DNA from: Poteriospumella lacustris
Taxonomy: Eukaryota; Sar; Chrysophyceae; Chromulinales; Dinobryaceae
Assembly (NCBI GenBank): GCA_008000375.1
Contig: SMOI01000145.1
Coordinates: 16,415 to 80,414, forward strand
Length of the DNA: 64,000 bases
Reading direction: 5' to 3'
Both the position numbers and the translations under genes were made by a program. Shown here one piece after another: positions 1 through 11,476 of this stretch (position 1 is its first letter; each line of letters opens with the position of its first letter). Below the pieces are notes generated by a model. That model was not told where the DNA came from, searched no databases, and worked only from the letters and a program-made list of their open reading frames with translations.

Positions 1-3000
1 GGCCGACGCGCGTCGCACCGGCGCCGCCGCCGACGAAACGCCGCCGCCAGCGACCGCCGCGCTGCGCTGCGGCCGCTGCGCCGTCAGCCGCTGCGGCTCG
101 GCGCTGGCGGCAGCGGCGGTGGCGGTGGCGCTGGGCGGTAGCGCGCGACTCGGCGACGGCAGCGCGGCGGAGGCGCTGGCGGCGCGCTGCTTCTTCGGCG
201 CCGACGCGGGCCGCGCGGGCTGCGACGGCGCAGCGGACGCGGCGGACGCGGCGGGGGCCGCGGCGTCGGCGGCCGATTGGAAGAAGAACTGCTGCCGCGC
301 CGCCTGCCAGCCCTCCGCCGCTGGCCGCTGCGCTGGCGGCTCGACGGCCGCGGGTGGCGCGCTGGGCGCCGGGGCGACCGAAACAGGCGACTCGCGCGCG
401 GCGGGGCGGCCGGGCGGCGGTCGCGGCTGCGCGGCGGTGTTCTGCAGCGCCAGCACGCGCAGGTCGCCGGCGCTTTTCGCTTTGGCACCGACGGAGACGG
501 CGGCGGCGGCGGCGTCGGGCGATGGCGCGTCACTGCGCGGCGTGTTGGCCGCCGAGCGGCTCGCGGCGAGGCTCGGCGGCAGCGACGTCGGCTCCAGCGG
601 CGCGGCGGCCACCGAGTCGGGCACGACGCCCGACGGCGCCCGCGACAGCGCCGCGCCGCCGCCGTCGTCGGCGGCGTCGTCGTCGGCGTCGGGCTGCGAG
701 AGCGACGACCGCGACCGCCGCGCGGCGCCGCGACCGGGCGACGCGGGCGGCGGCGCGCGCTGCTCGCGCTCGGGCCGCATCATCCGCGCGACGCGCGCCG
801 CCTCGTCGGGCAGCGCCACGTCCTGCGCGTCGAGCGCCCGCAGCGCCGCGGCGATCGCGTCGGTCACGACGAGGCCGCCGCTGAGCGAGCTGCGCGTGAC
901 GCTGCCGCCGGTCGCCGAGGCGCGGCGCTGCGGCCGCGACGGCGGCATCGCGTCGCTGCCGGCGCCGCTGTCGCCCGCGACGGACGCGACGGACGCGACG
1001 GACGCCGCCTGCGGCCGCGGCGCCGCCGGCTTCGCCTGCGCGGCGAGCTGCGTGTGCTGCACGTAGAGCCGCTGGTAGTCGCCGCGGCTGCCGGCGAGCA
1101 GCGCCTGCTGCTGACTGTTGATCTGCGCGACGATGCGCCGCGTCTCGGCGACGCCCGGCTGCGTCGCGGTGCCGCGCAGCAGCGACGACGACGCCGCCGA
1201 GCCGCCCGCCGGCGACGCGGCCGCCGCGTCGGAGCCGAGGCGGTCGCGCAGACCGAAGGCCGACGCGCCGTCGGCGATCTGCTGCGCCAGCAGCCCGCCG
1301 TCCGCCCGCTGCTGCAGGCGACCCTGCGCGCTCTGCGGCCGCTGCGGCGGCGGCTGCGACGGCTGCGGCTGCGGCTGCTGTTGCGGCTGCTGCTGGGCGG
1401 CAGCGGCGGTGGCGGCAGCGGCGAAGGAGCTGTGCTGGTAGCGGTAGTAGTCGGCCGAGTCGACGCGCTCGACGGCGGGCGCCTGCGCCGTTTGCATCGC
1501 GCGGCGCTGCAGCTGGCGCACGGCGCGCACGTCGGCGGCGTCGGCGAAGACATCGTCGTCCTCGTCGCTGTCGTCGTGCGGCGCGCGGCCTGCGCCGGCG
1601 GAGCGCGACGCAGCCGCCGCAGCCGACGCGCGCTGCAGCGTCAGCGACGTCGCCGAGCGCGGCCGTCGGAAGCCGGCGCGCGGCAGCGACCTGCCGCCGT
1701 CGCCGCCGCCGCCGGTGGAGCGCGCGCGCGGTCGAATGGCGGCGCCGTCGGCGGCGGCGCGCCAGTCGGCGTCCTCTTTGCGGTAGGCGACGGAGGCGCC
1801 GCCGAAGAGGTGGCGCGGCTGCTGCGCGTCGTGTGCGGCGGCGGCGGCGACGGCCTCGGCGACGCTGTGCAGGACGACGGCGTCGCGCTGCGCGTCGAGG
1901 AAGCTGTACGTGCGGTAGCAGCAGGCGCACAGCTGCACCGCGTAGTAGAAGCGGCTCGGGTGGATCTGCGCCAGCGCCGCGCCGTAGACGAGGCGGCGGT
2001 AGAGGCCCGACAGCCGCGTGTCGTCGGGCGTCAGCAGCGCCGCCGCGCGGCCCGCGTGGCCGAAGAGCAGCGCGCGCGCCTCCTCCTGGCAGCGCTGCGC
2101 GATGCGGTTCACGTGGCGCCGCACGAAGTACATGCACAGCGCGTCGTCGTCCAGCGGCTGCAGCCGCGCGCGCACGACGAGCGACTCGACGGCGCCGTCC
2201 AGCGGCTGCGCCACGAAGCGCGTCTCGGTGCGCGCGAGGATCACCGACTTGAGCGCCAGGCGGTGCGGGCAGTCGCGGCTCTTGTCGCCGCGCGCCGCCG
2301 CCGCCGCCTCGGGCGACGCGCCGTCGACGAGCAGCCGCGCGACGCGGTCGAAGTGGCAGAAGTCGCCGTAGCAGCGCAGACCCGTCGCCGGCCGCCGCGT
2401 CGGATCCGTCGCAGCGGCCGGCGCGAGGCGCGCGGCGTCGACGGCGCCGCCACCGTCGCCGTTGTCGCTCGACGCGTGGCGCACGAGGTCGCGCCACAGA
2501 AACGCCGACGACGGCCGCTGCTGCGCCTCGGCGTCCAGCGCGAACGCGCGAGCCGCCGCGTCGCCGGCGCGCGCGATGGTCGCCGTCGCGAGCGTCGTCG
2601 CGGGCAGCGGCGGCCGCCGCGTCGAAGAGGCCGACAGCGGCCGTCGGGGCGCGTCGCCGCCGTTGTTCCGCGAGGCGGCGGCGCTGGCGGCGCTGGCGGC
2701 GGGGGCCAGCGACTGGCGCAGCGCGTTCTGCGCGCGGCGGCCGCGCACGGAGCGCTCCCTGCGACGAACGAAACGGGCAGCGTAAGACGAAGCGAGCGAC
2801 AGCGACAGCGACGGCGGTGGCAGCGGTGGCTTACGAGTGGTGCGGCGCGGAGATGGGCCGGCGCTTGAGGAGGAAGGCGTCGAGGCCGCGGCGGCTGCCG
2901 TCGTTGGCCTCTTCGACGTTCTTCGGAATGTGGATCGCGTGCGACGCGCCCGACGAGGCGCTCGCGGCGCCGGACGCGGCGCTGCGGCCCGTCGGCGACC

Positions 3001-4765
3001 CCGGCGACTGCTGCGGGTCCGACGAGCGCGTGCGCGCCATCGGCGACGACGGCCGCGACGTCGCCGAGCCGGTCGCGACGGGGTGGCCGGCGAGGTGGTT
3101 GAGGCTGTAGCTGTTGCTCGCGTGGTGCGTCTGCGCGTAGTGCGACGGCGAGCCGGGCCGGCCGCCGCTGACCGCCGCGTCGAAGGCGGCGCCGTCGGCG
3201 GCGTCGTCGGCGTCGTCGGGCGCGGCGCCGTCGACGAAATGGCGGTGGATGCGCTTCTGCAGGCCGATGCGCGCCACCTGCTGCGACGCGTTCGTCGGCA
3301 TGTGCAGGCGGCGCACGGTGCCGGGGCTTGCCGCCGCCTGCTGCTCCTGCTGCCGCAGCAGCGTCGCGGTGGGCGTGGCGGCCAGCAGCGCGTCGACCGT
3401 CTGCGTCTGGCGCAGCGACTGGCGGTAGCCCAGCGCGATCTCCGCCGGCTCCGGCGTCTTCACGTAGCCGCGGCGTCGCGTCTGGCGCATCAGATGGACC
3501 TGCTCGTCGTCGCCGTCGTCCGCGGCGCCGAAGACGTCGTCCCCGTCGTTGGCCGTTTCGATCGACAGCTGCGGCCGCCGAGCCGCTGCGACGCGAGCGC
3601 TGGCCGCCTCTGGCGGCTCGACGCGGCGCTCGTAGTCGTCGACCGCGCGACGCGGCGGCTGGTAGTCGTGCAGGACGTCGAAGACGTCGTCGTCCTCCGC
3701 CTCGTCGACGCGCCGCGCGAAGCTCGTCGCCTTCTGCGCCGCGGGGCGCAGCGCCGACGCGGACTTCGGCCGCCGCCGGTCGCTCTGCAGCGACTGCTGG
3801 CTCGAGCCGCTGCGCTGCGTCAGGCTGCCCGCCTCGTCGCGATCGTCGAGCCGCCGCCGCTGCCCCGGCGCCGCTGGCCGGCTGTCGACGAGGCCCTGCG
3901 CGTCGACCTTCCGCAGCGACGACAGCGCCGGGTCGCGCAGGGGCAGGACGGCGGACATCTCGTTGATCGGCGGCAGCTGCGGCGCCTCGCCCTCGAAGAA
4001 CAGCAGCGCCTCGCGGTTGTCGAGGAAGGCGCTGGATAGCCCCTCGAGGACGACGTCGCGCGCGTTGACCAGCACGGGCACCCACGAGTTGGTGAAGACG
4101 ACGGTGACGGACAGCGACGCCACGCGGCAGACGAACTGCGACTCGATGTTGCGGCACACGTTGTGCGAGAACTGCGTCAGGACGTCGTGCAGATGGTCCA
4201 GCACGGTGATCTTGCGGCCCTGCGAGCTGAACTGCGCCAGGTCGAACTCGTAGCTCTCGTCGACGTATTCGTACGTCACGTGCTTCGTCGACCCGTTGCG
4301 CTGCGGCCACAGTTTGTGCTCAAAAACGCCGTTGCCGCGGGCTGGATTGCCGCCGTAGTACACTTGAACGGCGAGCACTTCCTTCAGCGTGGACGACAGC
4401 AGCGAGCCGAGCTCCTGGTCGTCGACGACGTACGAGGCGACCTCTCTCTCCGACTGCAGGTACCAGACGATGGCCACCTTCTGCCTCATACTGCTCGGGC
4501 GATGGCCCGGGAAAGTGCGCGATTTCTGTTTGAAGACTTCGACGATGCTGGTGACCGAATGCATCTTGTCGGCTTTCTTCCGCAGCACCTCGCCCGTTTT
4601 CTGCGAAGTGAAGTACCAGCTCTGCGGACGACCACGAAAGAACACGATTGTATCTGGTATCTGTGCATAGAACCGCTTTGGAAGGTCTCCACACCAAAGC
4701 GTTTTGCAAAAGAAGGAGAAGCTTTCGAGCGGATTCAACTCCAATCTGTATCCGCCACTACTCAT
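1..4765 (-). CDS. Unrecognised large low-complexity protein with a cysteine-rich segment; 3' end outside the window
   Basis: Two exons: 4765-2835 and 2758 to the window edge, with a 76-bp intron (2759-2834, GTAAG...CGCAG) that joins the frames in phase 2. The start is the ATG at 4763-4765 (MSSGGYRLEL); the open frame upstream of it has only a TTG start. No stop is reached by base 1, so at least 1562 residues are coded. The first ~330 residues look globular (CKTLWCGDLPKRFY near the N-terminus) and are followed by a polar, Ser/Arg/Asp-rich stretch. Exon 2 opens with a second ordered part containing RCYGDFCHF, YFVRRHVNRIAQRC and LCACCYRTYSFLDAQR, possibly a metal-binding or structural cysteine cluster. 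After that it is Ala/Ser/Gln/Pro-rich to the edge. I do not recognise the family; the style resembles large protist flagellar or cytoskeletal proteins, but that is a guess. It is divergent from the COX7a gene, 431 bp away. Confidence 0.75.
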
Positions 4766-5196
4766 CCCCCCTTCTGCTACACTTCTTCCGTGGATACTCT
4801 CAAGATAAATGCGGCCCAAACGAATGGGCAATGAAGTGACGACCTTAGTTGCTGAAATATGCGGGCCGTGTCGGTAGAACGCTGCCAAAGCGATAGCCTT
4901 TGCTCTCGCAGGACAAATTTCACTTCCCAAGCGACGAGCAACGAGCGACGCATGTCACCGAAATGAAACGGAAAAGTAACGACTCGCTGAAACGTCGAGG
5001 TTTGCGGAACTAGTAAAATGACCCAAAATACCGCGAAACTCGGGGTTGGCGGCTCCTCCGGCCCGCAGCGCCCGACGCTGCAGCTGGCAAAAGGCAGCGC
5101 CGACATTTCCCACTCGGCAGGATCGACTTTCACCCGCCTCGTGCGCCCGTCTTTGCTCTTTTCAGAAATAATCATCTCATCCAAAGTATCTGAAAA
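4766..5196. other. Divergent intergenic region
   Basis: This stretch separates the divergent starts of the large minus-strand gene and the COX7a-like gene, so it should hold both promoters. It is clearly less GC-rich than the coding sequence on the left. A minus-strand open frame crosses it (5232 to 4777), but it overlaps COX7a exon 1 and resembles nothing I know, so I do not call it. Confidence 0.5.
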
Positions 5197-5545
5197 ATGT
5201 TGGGAAAGACTGTTTTGAGAAGAGCCATCCAAAGACAGGTTCGCCAGTTCTCCGCCTTCGAGAACAAGAACACCATCAAGGAAACCCGCAACAAGTACTA
5301 CACCAACAATACTGCCGGTACGAAGGCCTCAAATTTCTCTTCTGTTTTTTCAAAAGACGTTTCTCAACTCTGTGTGTATATTTCTGCCTCTATTTGTTCT
5401 TGCAGGTGCCGATCATCCCACGTACTTGAAGGAGCCCGGAGACAAGCTTGTCACTGCTGCTGCCTTCGGCGGCATCTTCGTTGGCCTTGCCATCATCGGC
5501 CGTGGTTTGTACAGCATGGCCAACGGTGTCAACAAGGTCGCCTAA
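5197..5545 (+). CDS. Cytochrome c oxidase subunit VIIa-like protein
   Basis: Two exons, 5197-5317 and 5406-5545, with an 88-bp intron (GTACG...TGCAG), coding 86 residues. The N-terminus (MLGKTVLRRAIQRQVRQFSA) is basic, without acidic residues, and looks like a mitochondrial presequence. Exon 2 reads ADHPTYLKEPGDKLVTAAAF followed by one hydrophobic helix rich in Gly/Ala/Ile and a short tail. A charged matrix part, then a short P-x-Y-L-K segment, then a single membrane span is the plan of COX7a, a small nuclear-coded subunit of respiratory complex IV in the inner membrane. Length fits (human precursors are about 80 residues). Short length makes the family call tentative; another small single-span inner-membrane subunit is the alternative. 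Confidence 0.72.
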
Positions 5546-5822
5546 GCGAGTAATTATGTGTCTAACTAGTATTTGTTTAAGCAAACGAAGTGAGAGAAAC
5601 AGACGTTCGTTACAAGGGAGGCAACGTATATACACGGGACAGTCCTGCCCTCCATCGGAGATCCCGTTTTGACTGGTCACCGCTAGGGGAAGCCCTTGTG
5701 GTGCACCAGCCGATTTTCGAACGCAACAGCGCGCAGCGTTCAACACGCGAAGCCAAACTTCTCGAGGCCTGAAACACGAGACGAGATCAGCGCGGCTTCG
5801 CGGTCACCTGCGCAAGAACAAA

Positions 5823-6425
5823 CTAACCTTTGACGTTGATCTGGAAGTTGATGTCCACATGGCCGGTGTGCTGCACTCGACTGACCTCCCTCCCTTCGGC
5901 TTGTGACACGAAACGGAGGTCGAAAAACTGTCGAAACGAAGACACGCAACAGTTACTCGTGAGACGCGTTAGGCGGGCGGAATGCTGCTGCTGACCTCTG
6001 GGGGATTGCCCATAATCCACGACGCAAACTGATTCAGAACGGAGTTGGCGATGGGTCGGTACATTTCCACGCGAATCGGGTGCGTCCCCGATTGCATCGG
6101 TACCAGAGCTGAACCGTAGCCCCGAATCACGTCGCGACCAAAGAAGTCAATACCATACACCCCTACAGCGATGCGCGGCCAGCCGTGGATGTTCGTTGAT
6201 TTGAAGGAGATGTCGAGCGGGAAGTTCCACACGACTTCGCCGTCGACGGACAAGTGGTTGTGGCACGCGATTTGCGAGAGCCCGTTGTCCAAGCCACCTA
6301 ATATGTCCCAATCATCGCCATACGTGATAAAGTAGCGACAATATAGATAGTCGTTGTTCTCCAAATTTCCGGACTTCACTTGGCCGACGCACTGGACTAT
6401 GAACGACGACTCCAGCTCGTCGCTC
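5823..6425 (-). CDS. B9D1: B9 domain-containing protein 1 (transition-zone MKS complex); first exon not resolved
   Basis: Two exons are clear: 6425-5996 and 5927-5823, with a 68-bp intron (GTCAG...GACAG) in phase 0. The protein matches B9D1 along its length: FIVQCVGQVKSG, DYLYCRYFITYGDDW, the B9 core VVWNFPLDISFKSTN and GWPRIAVGVYG, then GYGSALVPMQSGTH and, in the last exon, EGREVSRVQHTGHVDINFQI. B9D1 works with B9D2 and MKS1 as part of the ciliary gate at the transition zone, so the organism builds cilia. The exon begins right after a good acceptor (TTGTGCAG, ending at 6426); the residues before SDELESSFIV must come from a small upstream exon that I cannot place with confidence in 6430-6830. 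It is divergent from the BRCT gene. Confidence 0.9.
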
Positions 6426-7069
6426 CTGCACAAGGGAAGAATCAACGTCAAGTAAAGACAACACCAACGAGTTAAACGAGAACTAACATCTTTGTGATGA
6501 TTGTGAGGACTAGGAAGGAAGGGAACTGTCAATTGATGGCCAAGCGGTCGCCTCTGTCGAATCGCAGTTGCGTTGCGACACTGAATCGTTCGATGCACGT
6601 CACCTTCACTGAATGCGACAGGTGTATGCAGGTTCTGTGTTATCGTCCGGACCAATGACCGTCAGTTTCTGTCTCCACAGGCGCTGACCAAGAGCGGTTA
6701 GGGGTTAAAGTCACGTCAAGGGCCCGACCCTGACCAGTTCGACGAGGCGACGAATCGAATTCGAATCGGCGGCAGTTGAAACGGTCGATGGGCCACCGGT
6801 ACATATCAGTGGATATTGCTATGTTGATATATCGATATAATGGATGTCACTACTTGTACGTTTCGTTTCGGAAGGAGACTCGACTGCCGCCTGCCGCCGA
6901 TGAGCGATCCGAGAGCCATCCCGACCGATGTCCTGGCAGTTTGTTCGGCCAACTACTGCAATCGGACGGCGCTCGATCGCATCATCACTGCGCCGTACAC
7001 AAGCAAGACCACCAGCAATTCCGCGGGAGTGTCGAAGATGCTTTCTCTGGACGTCGGCCTGACCAACCA
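6426..7069. other. Divergent region holding the unresolved first exon of B9D1 and the 5' region of the BRCT gene
   Basis: No complete gene is visible. A minus-strand ATG near 6802 opens a 49-codon frame that could supply B9D1's first exon, but no donor in the right phase stands out. On the plus strand the BRCT frame stays open upstream to 6776, with an in-frame ATG at 6788; its translation before 7070 is not protein-like, so I treat it as 5' UTR. Confidence 0.4.
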
Positions 7070-8551
7070 ATGAGCGCCCGCCCCGACAACAAGGCACAGT
7101 CATCGGTCCAAGGGCCAAAGATTTTGACGGGAAACAAGTTTCTCCTCGAGGGATTTTCGGATGAGGAAGAGAAGCAGCTGCGATCGGTTATCGTGGGGCA
7201 AGGCGCCAGCGTTGCTCGCGCGGTGGGCAGCAAAGTGTCCTGTCTCATCGCGAAAGTTGTCGGCGGACCCATCTTTCGCGTCTGTGTAGAGAACAAGATA
7301 CCCATAGTGAGTCCGCAGTGGCTAGTTAGCTGCGTTCGGCTCAAGAGGTGGGTTCCGCTGGAGGAACATGCGGTGCCCGCGTTCAGCGGCCTCATCGTCA
7401 CCTGCACCGGCTTCGAGGCGGCCGACCGCGACGAGATGAAGGTCGCCGTAGAACGGCTCGGCGGCGTCTTCATGAAAGATCTGGTCAAGGGAACAACGAC
7501 GCACCTCATTTGCTTCACCCCCAGCGGGGCCAAGTTCGAGTGCGCGAGGCGCTGGGGCAGCGTGAAGATCGTCACGGCGCACTGGATCATCGACTGCGTC
7601 GAGAGTCAACGTACGAGCCACCGCGTCGTCGCTGCCGATATGCATTCTCATTCCCTGACCACCACGTTTCAGATTGGCTGGCGGAGGAGCGCTACCCCGT
7701 CGTCGAGGCCGCCGCCGAGGAGGTCGCCGTCGCGGAGACGCCCAGCGCCGACGACGAGCGCAACGCGACTCGAAAGAGGCCGCCCGACGCAGAAGCCACC
7801 GAACAAGCCACGAGTCAGTCACAGCCGTCGGAGGTGGCGACGAAGAAGCCTCGCACAGCGGCGAGCACCGAAGACGATCCGGCGGTTCGCGCGGCGACAG
7901 CGCTGCACAGCGCCGAACAGTTCCTCGCGGAGTCGCTGTCGGTCGACGCGCTCCCGTCGTTCTCGGAGTCTGGAGCTGCGCTTGCAGCGCAAACGAGAGC
8001 CGGTGAAGAAGACTGGCGCACGCTCTTCGCGGGAAAGCTCTTTTTCGTTGGCGGATACCCGCCGCAGGTGCGTGCGCCGTCACCCCCGCCCCCCGCCGTG
8101 CGACACCGATGACCGTCTGTGATGCCTGCAGATCCGCCGATACCTCCAGCGAATGGTGCTGCTCGCCGGCGGACAAGTGTCCGTCGTTCTGGACCAAGAC
8201 GTGCACTTCGCGGCGTTGTATCTCGCCGCGACACCGTCGGCGCCGCCCGCCGCGCAGGGCGCCGTCCTCAGCAGCATCCAGCGCGTGCAGGCCAGCCAGC
8301 ACCTCGTGGCCCTGCACCAACGCGCGCTGCGCCTGTCGAAGGCCTCCGGGCTGCAGCGAGTCAATCTCGTTTGGTGCTTCGACGTGCTCTTGGGCCGCTC
8401 GCACTGGGAGCAGCTCCTCCCCGCCGAACTGCGACTCGCCCTGCCCGCTGCGCTGTCGAGACGGCCGCTGTCGTGGCCCCCGTCGACCGCCGCGAAGCGG
8501 CGACCTGTCGCGGAAGCGGAAGAAGAAGCGCTAGATCTGCTCGGAGACTGA
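7070..8551 (+). CDS. BRCT-repeat protein of the TOPBP1/PTIP type
   Basis: Three exons, 7070-7610, 7673-8067 and 8132-8551, with 62- and 64-bp introns, coding 451 residues from the ATG at 7070. Residues ~23-90 form a first BRCT domain ending in PIVSPQWLVSC. Residues ~105-181 form a second, strongly like TOPBP1: FSGLIVTCTGFEAADRDEM, KGTTTHLICFTPSGAKFECA, then ARRWGSVKIVTAHWIIDCV and HWLAEERYPV across the first splice. A charged linker with a KKPR basic patch (possible nuclear signal) follows. Residues ~300-425 look like a third, diverged BRCT (LFAGKLFFVGGYPPQ ... VNLVWCFDVLLG). Such proteins are nuclear phosphopeptide-binding scaffolds in replication-checkpoint and DNA-damage signalling. It is much shorter than animal TOPBP1 (about 1500 residues), so it may be a Dpb11/Rad4-sized relative. 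Confidence 0.85.
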
Positions 8552-9184
8552 TCTGCTCGGAGACTGAACGCCCCGCAGCGGTCGGCCGCGGGGCCTGCAA
8601 ATAATTCACATACTATCTCCGTTTTGTTATCATGTACGAGGCTTGGAAAAAGTGGTTCGCACCGAGTTTTGTGGTCGGTGCACACCAAGCTTGCAGCAGG
8701 GTTTGGGGCGTCTGAGTTTAGTAGAAAGCACATTTTGAAGAGGTCCACACCAACTCTCAAACTTGGTCGGTACCAACTCTTCAGTCAACCTGCAGGAGGA
8801 GGGAATCATATTTCAGCACACCTTCCTCGTACCGCGATACTTGTGCCGCGGCACACGAACAACGCATCTCCTATGCTCGGCTGGCACTACTAATATCACT
8901 TTCTTAAGTTTTTTGTGTGCACATAACACGCAATTCTCATCACCACTACCATCATCACCATTCAGATAGTTCGTTGGAAGTCGTTCCAAACTTACTCGGG
9001 AGCAGATCAAAGGTTGGTGACGACCGACTCTCGGAGTTGGTCGTCACTCATTCCCAAACTTGGTGCGGACTTCTCTCAAGCTGCGTCGTCAACGGACTTG
9101 AGAGCTGCTCATGACTACGGAAAGTCGCACACAATAACGAAACGGAGATAGTACACAACACCGACGCGACCGCGCCGACCGGCG
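8552..9184. other. Convergent intergenic region with clustered inverted repeats
   Basis: Both flanking genes end here (BRCT from the left, LisH from the right). No gene is visible. The stretch is less GC-rich and holds several inverted repeats; the best is listed separately at 9017-9047. Others are GCTTGG/CCAAGC at 8641-8646 and 8685-8690, and CTCTCAAG/CTTGAGAG at 9073-9080 and 9097-9104. Confidence 0.5.
9017..9047. repeat. Inverted repeat, 14-nt arms with 3-nt loop
   Basis: GTGACGACCGACTC (9017-9030) and GAGTTGGTCGTCAC (9034-9047) pair over all 14 positions with one G-T pair, around the loop TCG. It sits between two converging genes, so it could form a hairpin in the 3' end of either transcript. 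Confidence 0.75.
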
Positions 9185-10765
9185 CTAGCTCTTGCCCTTG
9201 ACGCTGCCTGGGCTCGGCGCGATCTGCACCGTTTTGCTGGCCTTCGGCGACTTGAGCGGCGACGTGCCGGTCTTCTTCAGACGCGCCTTCTCCTCCTCGG
9301 CGGCGGCCAGCGCGGCTTCTTCCTGCCGCCGCTTCTCCTCGTCCTCGAGCCGCTGCCGCTCGCGCTCCTCTTCCTGCTGCTTGCGCTCCAGATACTTCTC
9401 GAGCTCCTCGCGGTCCTTCTCCACCATGCGCAGCGGGTCCCACCACTCGCGCTCGCGCTCCTTCTGCTGCAGGAAGGCGGCCTTCTTCTCCTCGAAGACG
9501 ATCTGCCGGTACGACGGCCGGTACTTCTCCGGCTCCTGGAAGAACTGCGCGCAGAACAGGCACACGCCCACCTGGTCGTAGCAGCGCGGCACGCACTTCT
9601 CGCGCGCGATGAGGGCTTCCTCTTCTTCTTCCTTCGCGGCAGCCGCGGCCGCCGCGGCTTGTTCCTCCGGCGAGGCGACGCCCTCCCACTGGTCGTCGGC
9701 GCCCGTCAGACTGCGCGTCGTGTCTCGGCCGCCGAAGATCGTCCGCGAGTTGAGGCGGCCCGACCACTTGATGCGGTTGTCCAGGATGGCCTTGCGGCTG
9801 ACCTTGACGGGCAGGTTGACCGGCAGGAAGAGCACCTGGCAGCAGCCGCAGGGCACCTTGTGGATCGTCTGCAGCGACTCCTGCGTCTTCGCCCGCTCCA
9901 AGTCGCTCACCGCCAGGCGGCGCGTCTCGCGCTCCATCGACTTCTGCATCGAGCGACTCTCTTCCAGCAGCTGCTTCACCGTCATGAACTGCCGCTGCAG
10001 CGACCGGGTGCGCCGGTCGTCTGGAATCGCGTTTTCGGCGGAGAATTTGCCGTTGCGGTTGGACTGCAGGCCGGCGCCGCCCGCCGCGTGGCCGCTCTTC
10101 TGCTTTGACGCGTGGTACCGTGGCCCAGCGGATTGCGGTCGCGCGCGCATCTTCTGCGAGCCGAGCGATTTGTTTTCGGCCGCTTGCGCAGCGTGATACG
10201 CCTCGAGGCCCAGCGACGGGGCCACCGGCTGCGTCGCGTTGGATGTGTCGACCGCGAAGCTCTGAATCGGGTCCAGGGGACGCAGCCCCGTGGGCATTCG
10301 GGACAGCGTCAGTGACGGAGTGTGCACGGCCGCCATCCCGCCCAGTGTGACCGTGACGTCCTGTCGGTTTCGCAGCGACGCATCGCGCATCAGTGCCAGG
10401 ACGAGATGCTCGACGATCGTTGCCGACTCCGGAAGCGCCGGGGCTTTCTCACGCTGTATCCGCAGCAGTTCGGGCAGCTTCAGGCGGAGCACAATGTCGT
10501 ACCACGATAAGATGGCTTGGTCCTACAGTGTACACACGCATCATTCTTGATCAGGAGCACAGCGACAGCAGGGCAGGCACGGTCGAACCTCGTTGAGTCG
10601 CCCATTCTCTCGCCGAAACGTGTTCAGTGTGGCATGCAGATTGCGCTTCGTCAAATACTCCTCAACCAGCATCACACAAAAGTTGTCCAACACCGCCTCC
10701 AGCCCAGCACCAGCTAATGTCTCCGCACCATTTTGGGTCGGAAACTTTGGGGACGCGGCGCTCAT
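9185..10765 (-). CDS. LisH-domain coiled-coil protein
   Basis: Two exons, 10765-10589 and 10522-9185, with a 66-bp intron (GTTCG...TGTAG) in phase 0, coding 504 residues from the ATG at 10763-10765. Residues ~25-60 are a LisH motif (NFCVMLVEEYLTKRNLHATL), which dimerises proteins and is common in centrosomal, ciliary and microtubule proteins. The middle holds a cysteine cluster (PCGCCQVLFLP and later CVPRCYDQVGVCLFCAQFF), possibly zinc-binding. The last ~110 residues are a highly charged Glu/Arg/Gln helix likely to be a coiled coil, with a basic tail. No named family comes to mind; a basal-body or ciliary role is an inference from LisH plus coiled coil. Its 3' end faces the BRCT gene. Confidence 0.85.
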
Positions 10766-11476
10766 GGTTGGCAACAGTCAATCCTGACTGATTTGCGTCG
10801 GAATCAGAGAAAAGTGAGACTCTGCGTCGCTCAGAATTGAACGAAGGACTCAACCTCGACGACCTGTTCAGCTCCTCGGCGCTGAAGCAGCAGCGTGGCG
10901 CCCCAAACGAAACGGTCAGCGCGTACCCAGACCCAGACATACACACAGTCTGTGGCTGCATCTCTGTCACCGGTGGGGACGGCGCTATGGGGTTCAAAGG
11001 CCAAGGCTGTGTGCTGTAAGGCCTAAGTACCTTCAGTACATCACAATCTTGTTGCGTATGAGCTTTTTTAAACTGGTGAATAGGGCCTTTGAATAAAAAT
11101 TGGCCTCCTGAAGGTCAGCGTCACAGGGTCGTGTCGTTTGGCTCTCTTCGTCATCATCTTTGATCATCCAGTGAGAAACAGCAACAAGGAGTGCGTGGCT
11201 GAGGGAGGAGACGCTACTTTGTACCTTGGAGAGGCGTCTCCACTCTGTTTCGACTCGTGCATGTGGCTTCGCCTCACCTGTGAATTACGCGGCTCGGCAT
11301 TACAAAGTTGACACATTTGAGCCTACAGAGAGTAATCGTATCTGTCGTAAGCCCCGCGGAGGACGGAGAGCAGAAATACAGAAATCCTATACAGCGTACA
11401 CCGTGTTCTGTCCGCAACAGCTTGCCCTTGTCCGAACTCAGACAGCATCTTGTGATGGGTCACCAACACACAAGAA
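10766..11476. other. Intergenic, no gene seen
   Basis: This lies between the start of the LisH gene and the stop of the phosphatase-like gene, both on the minus strand. It is AT-richer than its neighbours. Only short open frames occur (for example 10837-11019), none with protein-like composition. Confidence 0.5.

Noticed and set aside
277-2868. Long plus-strand Arg/Ala-rich open frames opposite the first gene
   Set aside because: They are shadows of a GC-rich minus-strand gene. The minus frame has a confirmed splice, ordered segments and G/C third positions.
4777-5232. Minus-strand frame of 151 codons overlapping COX7a exon 1
   Set aside because: It overlaps a well-supported exon on the other strand and joins to nothing downstream.
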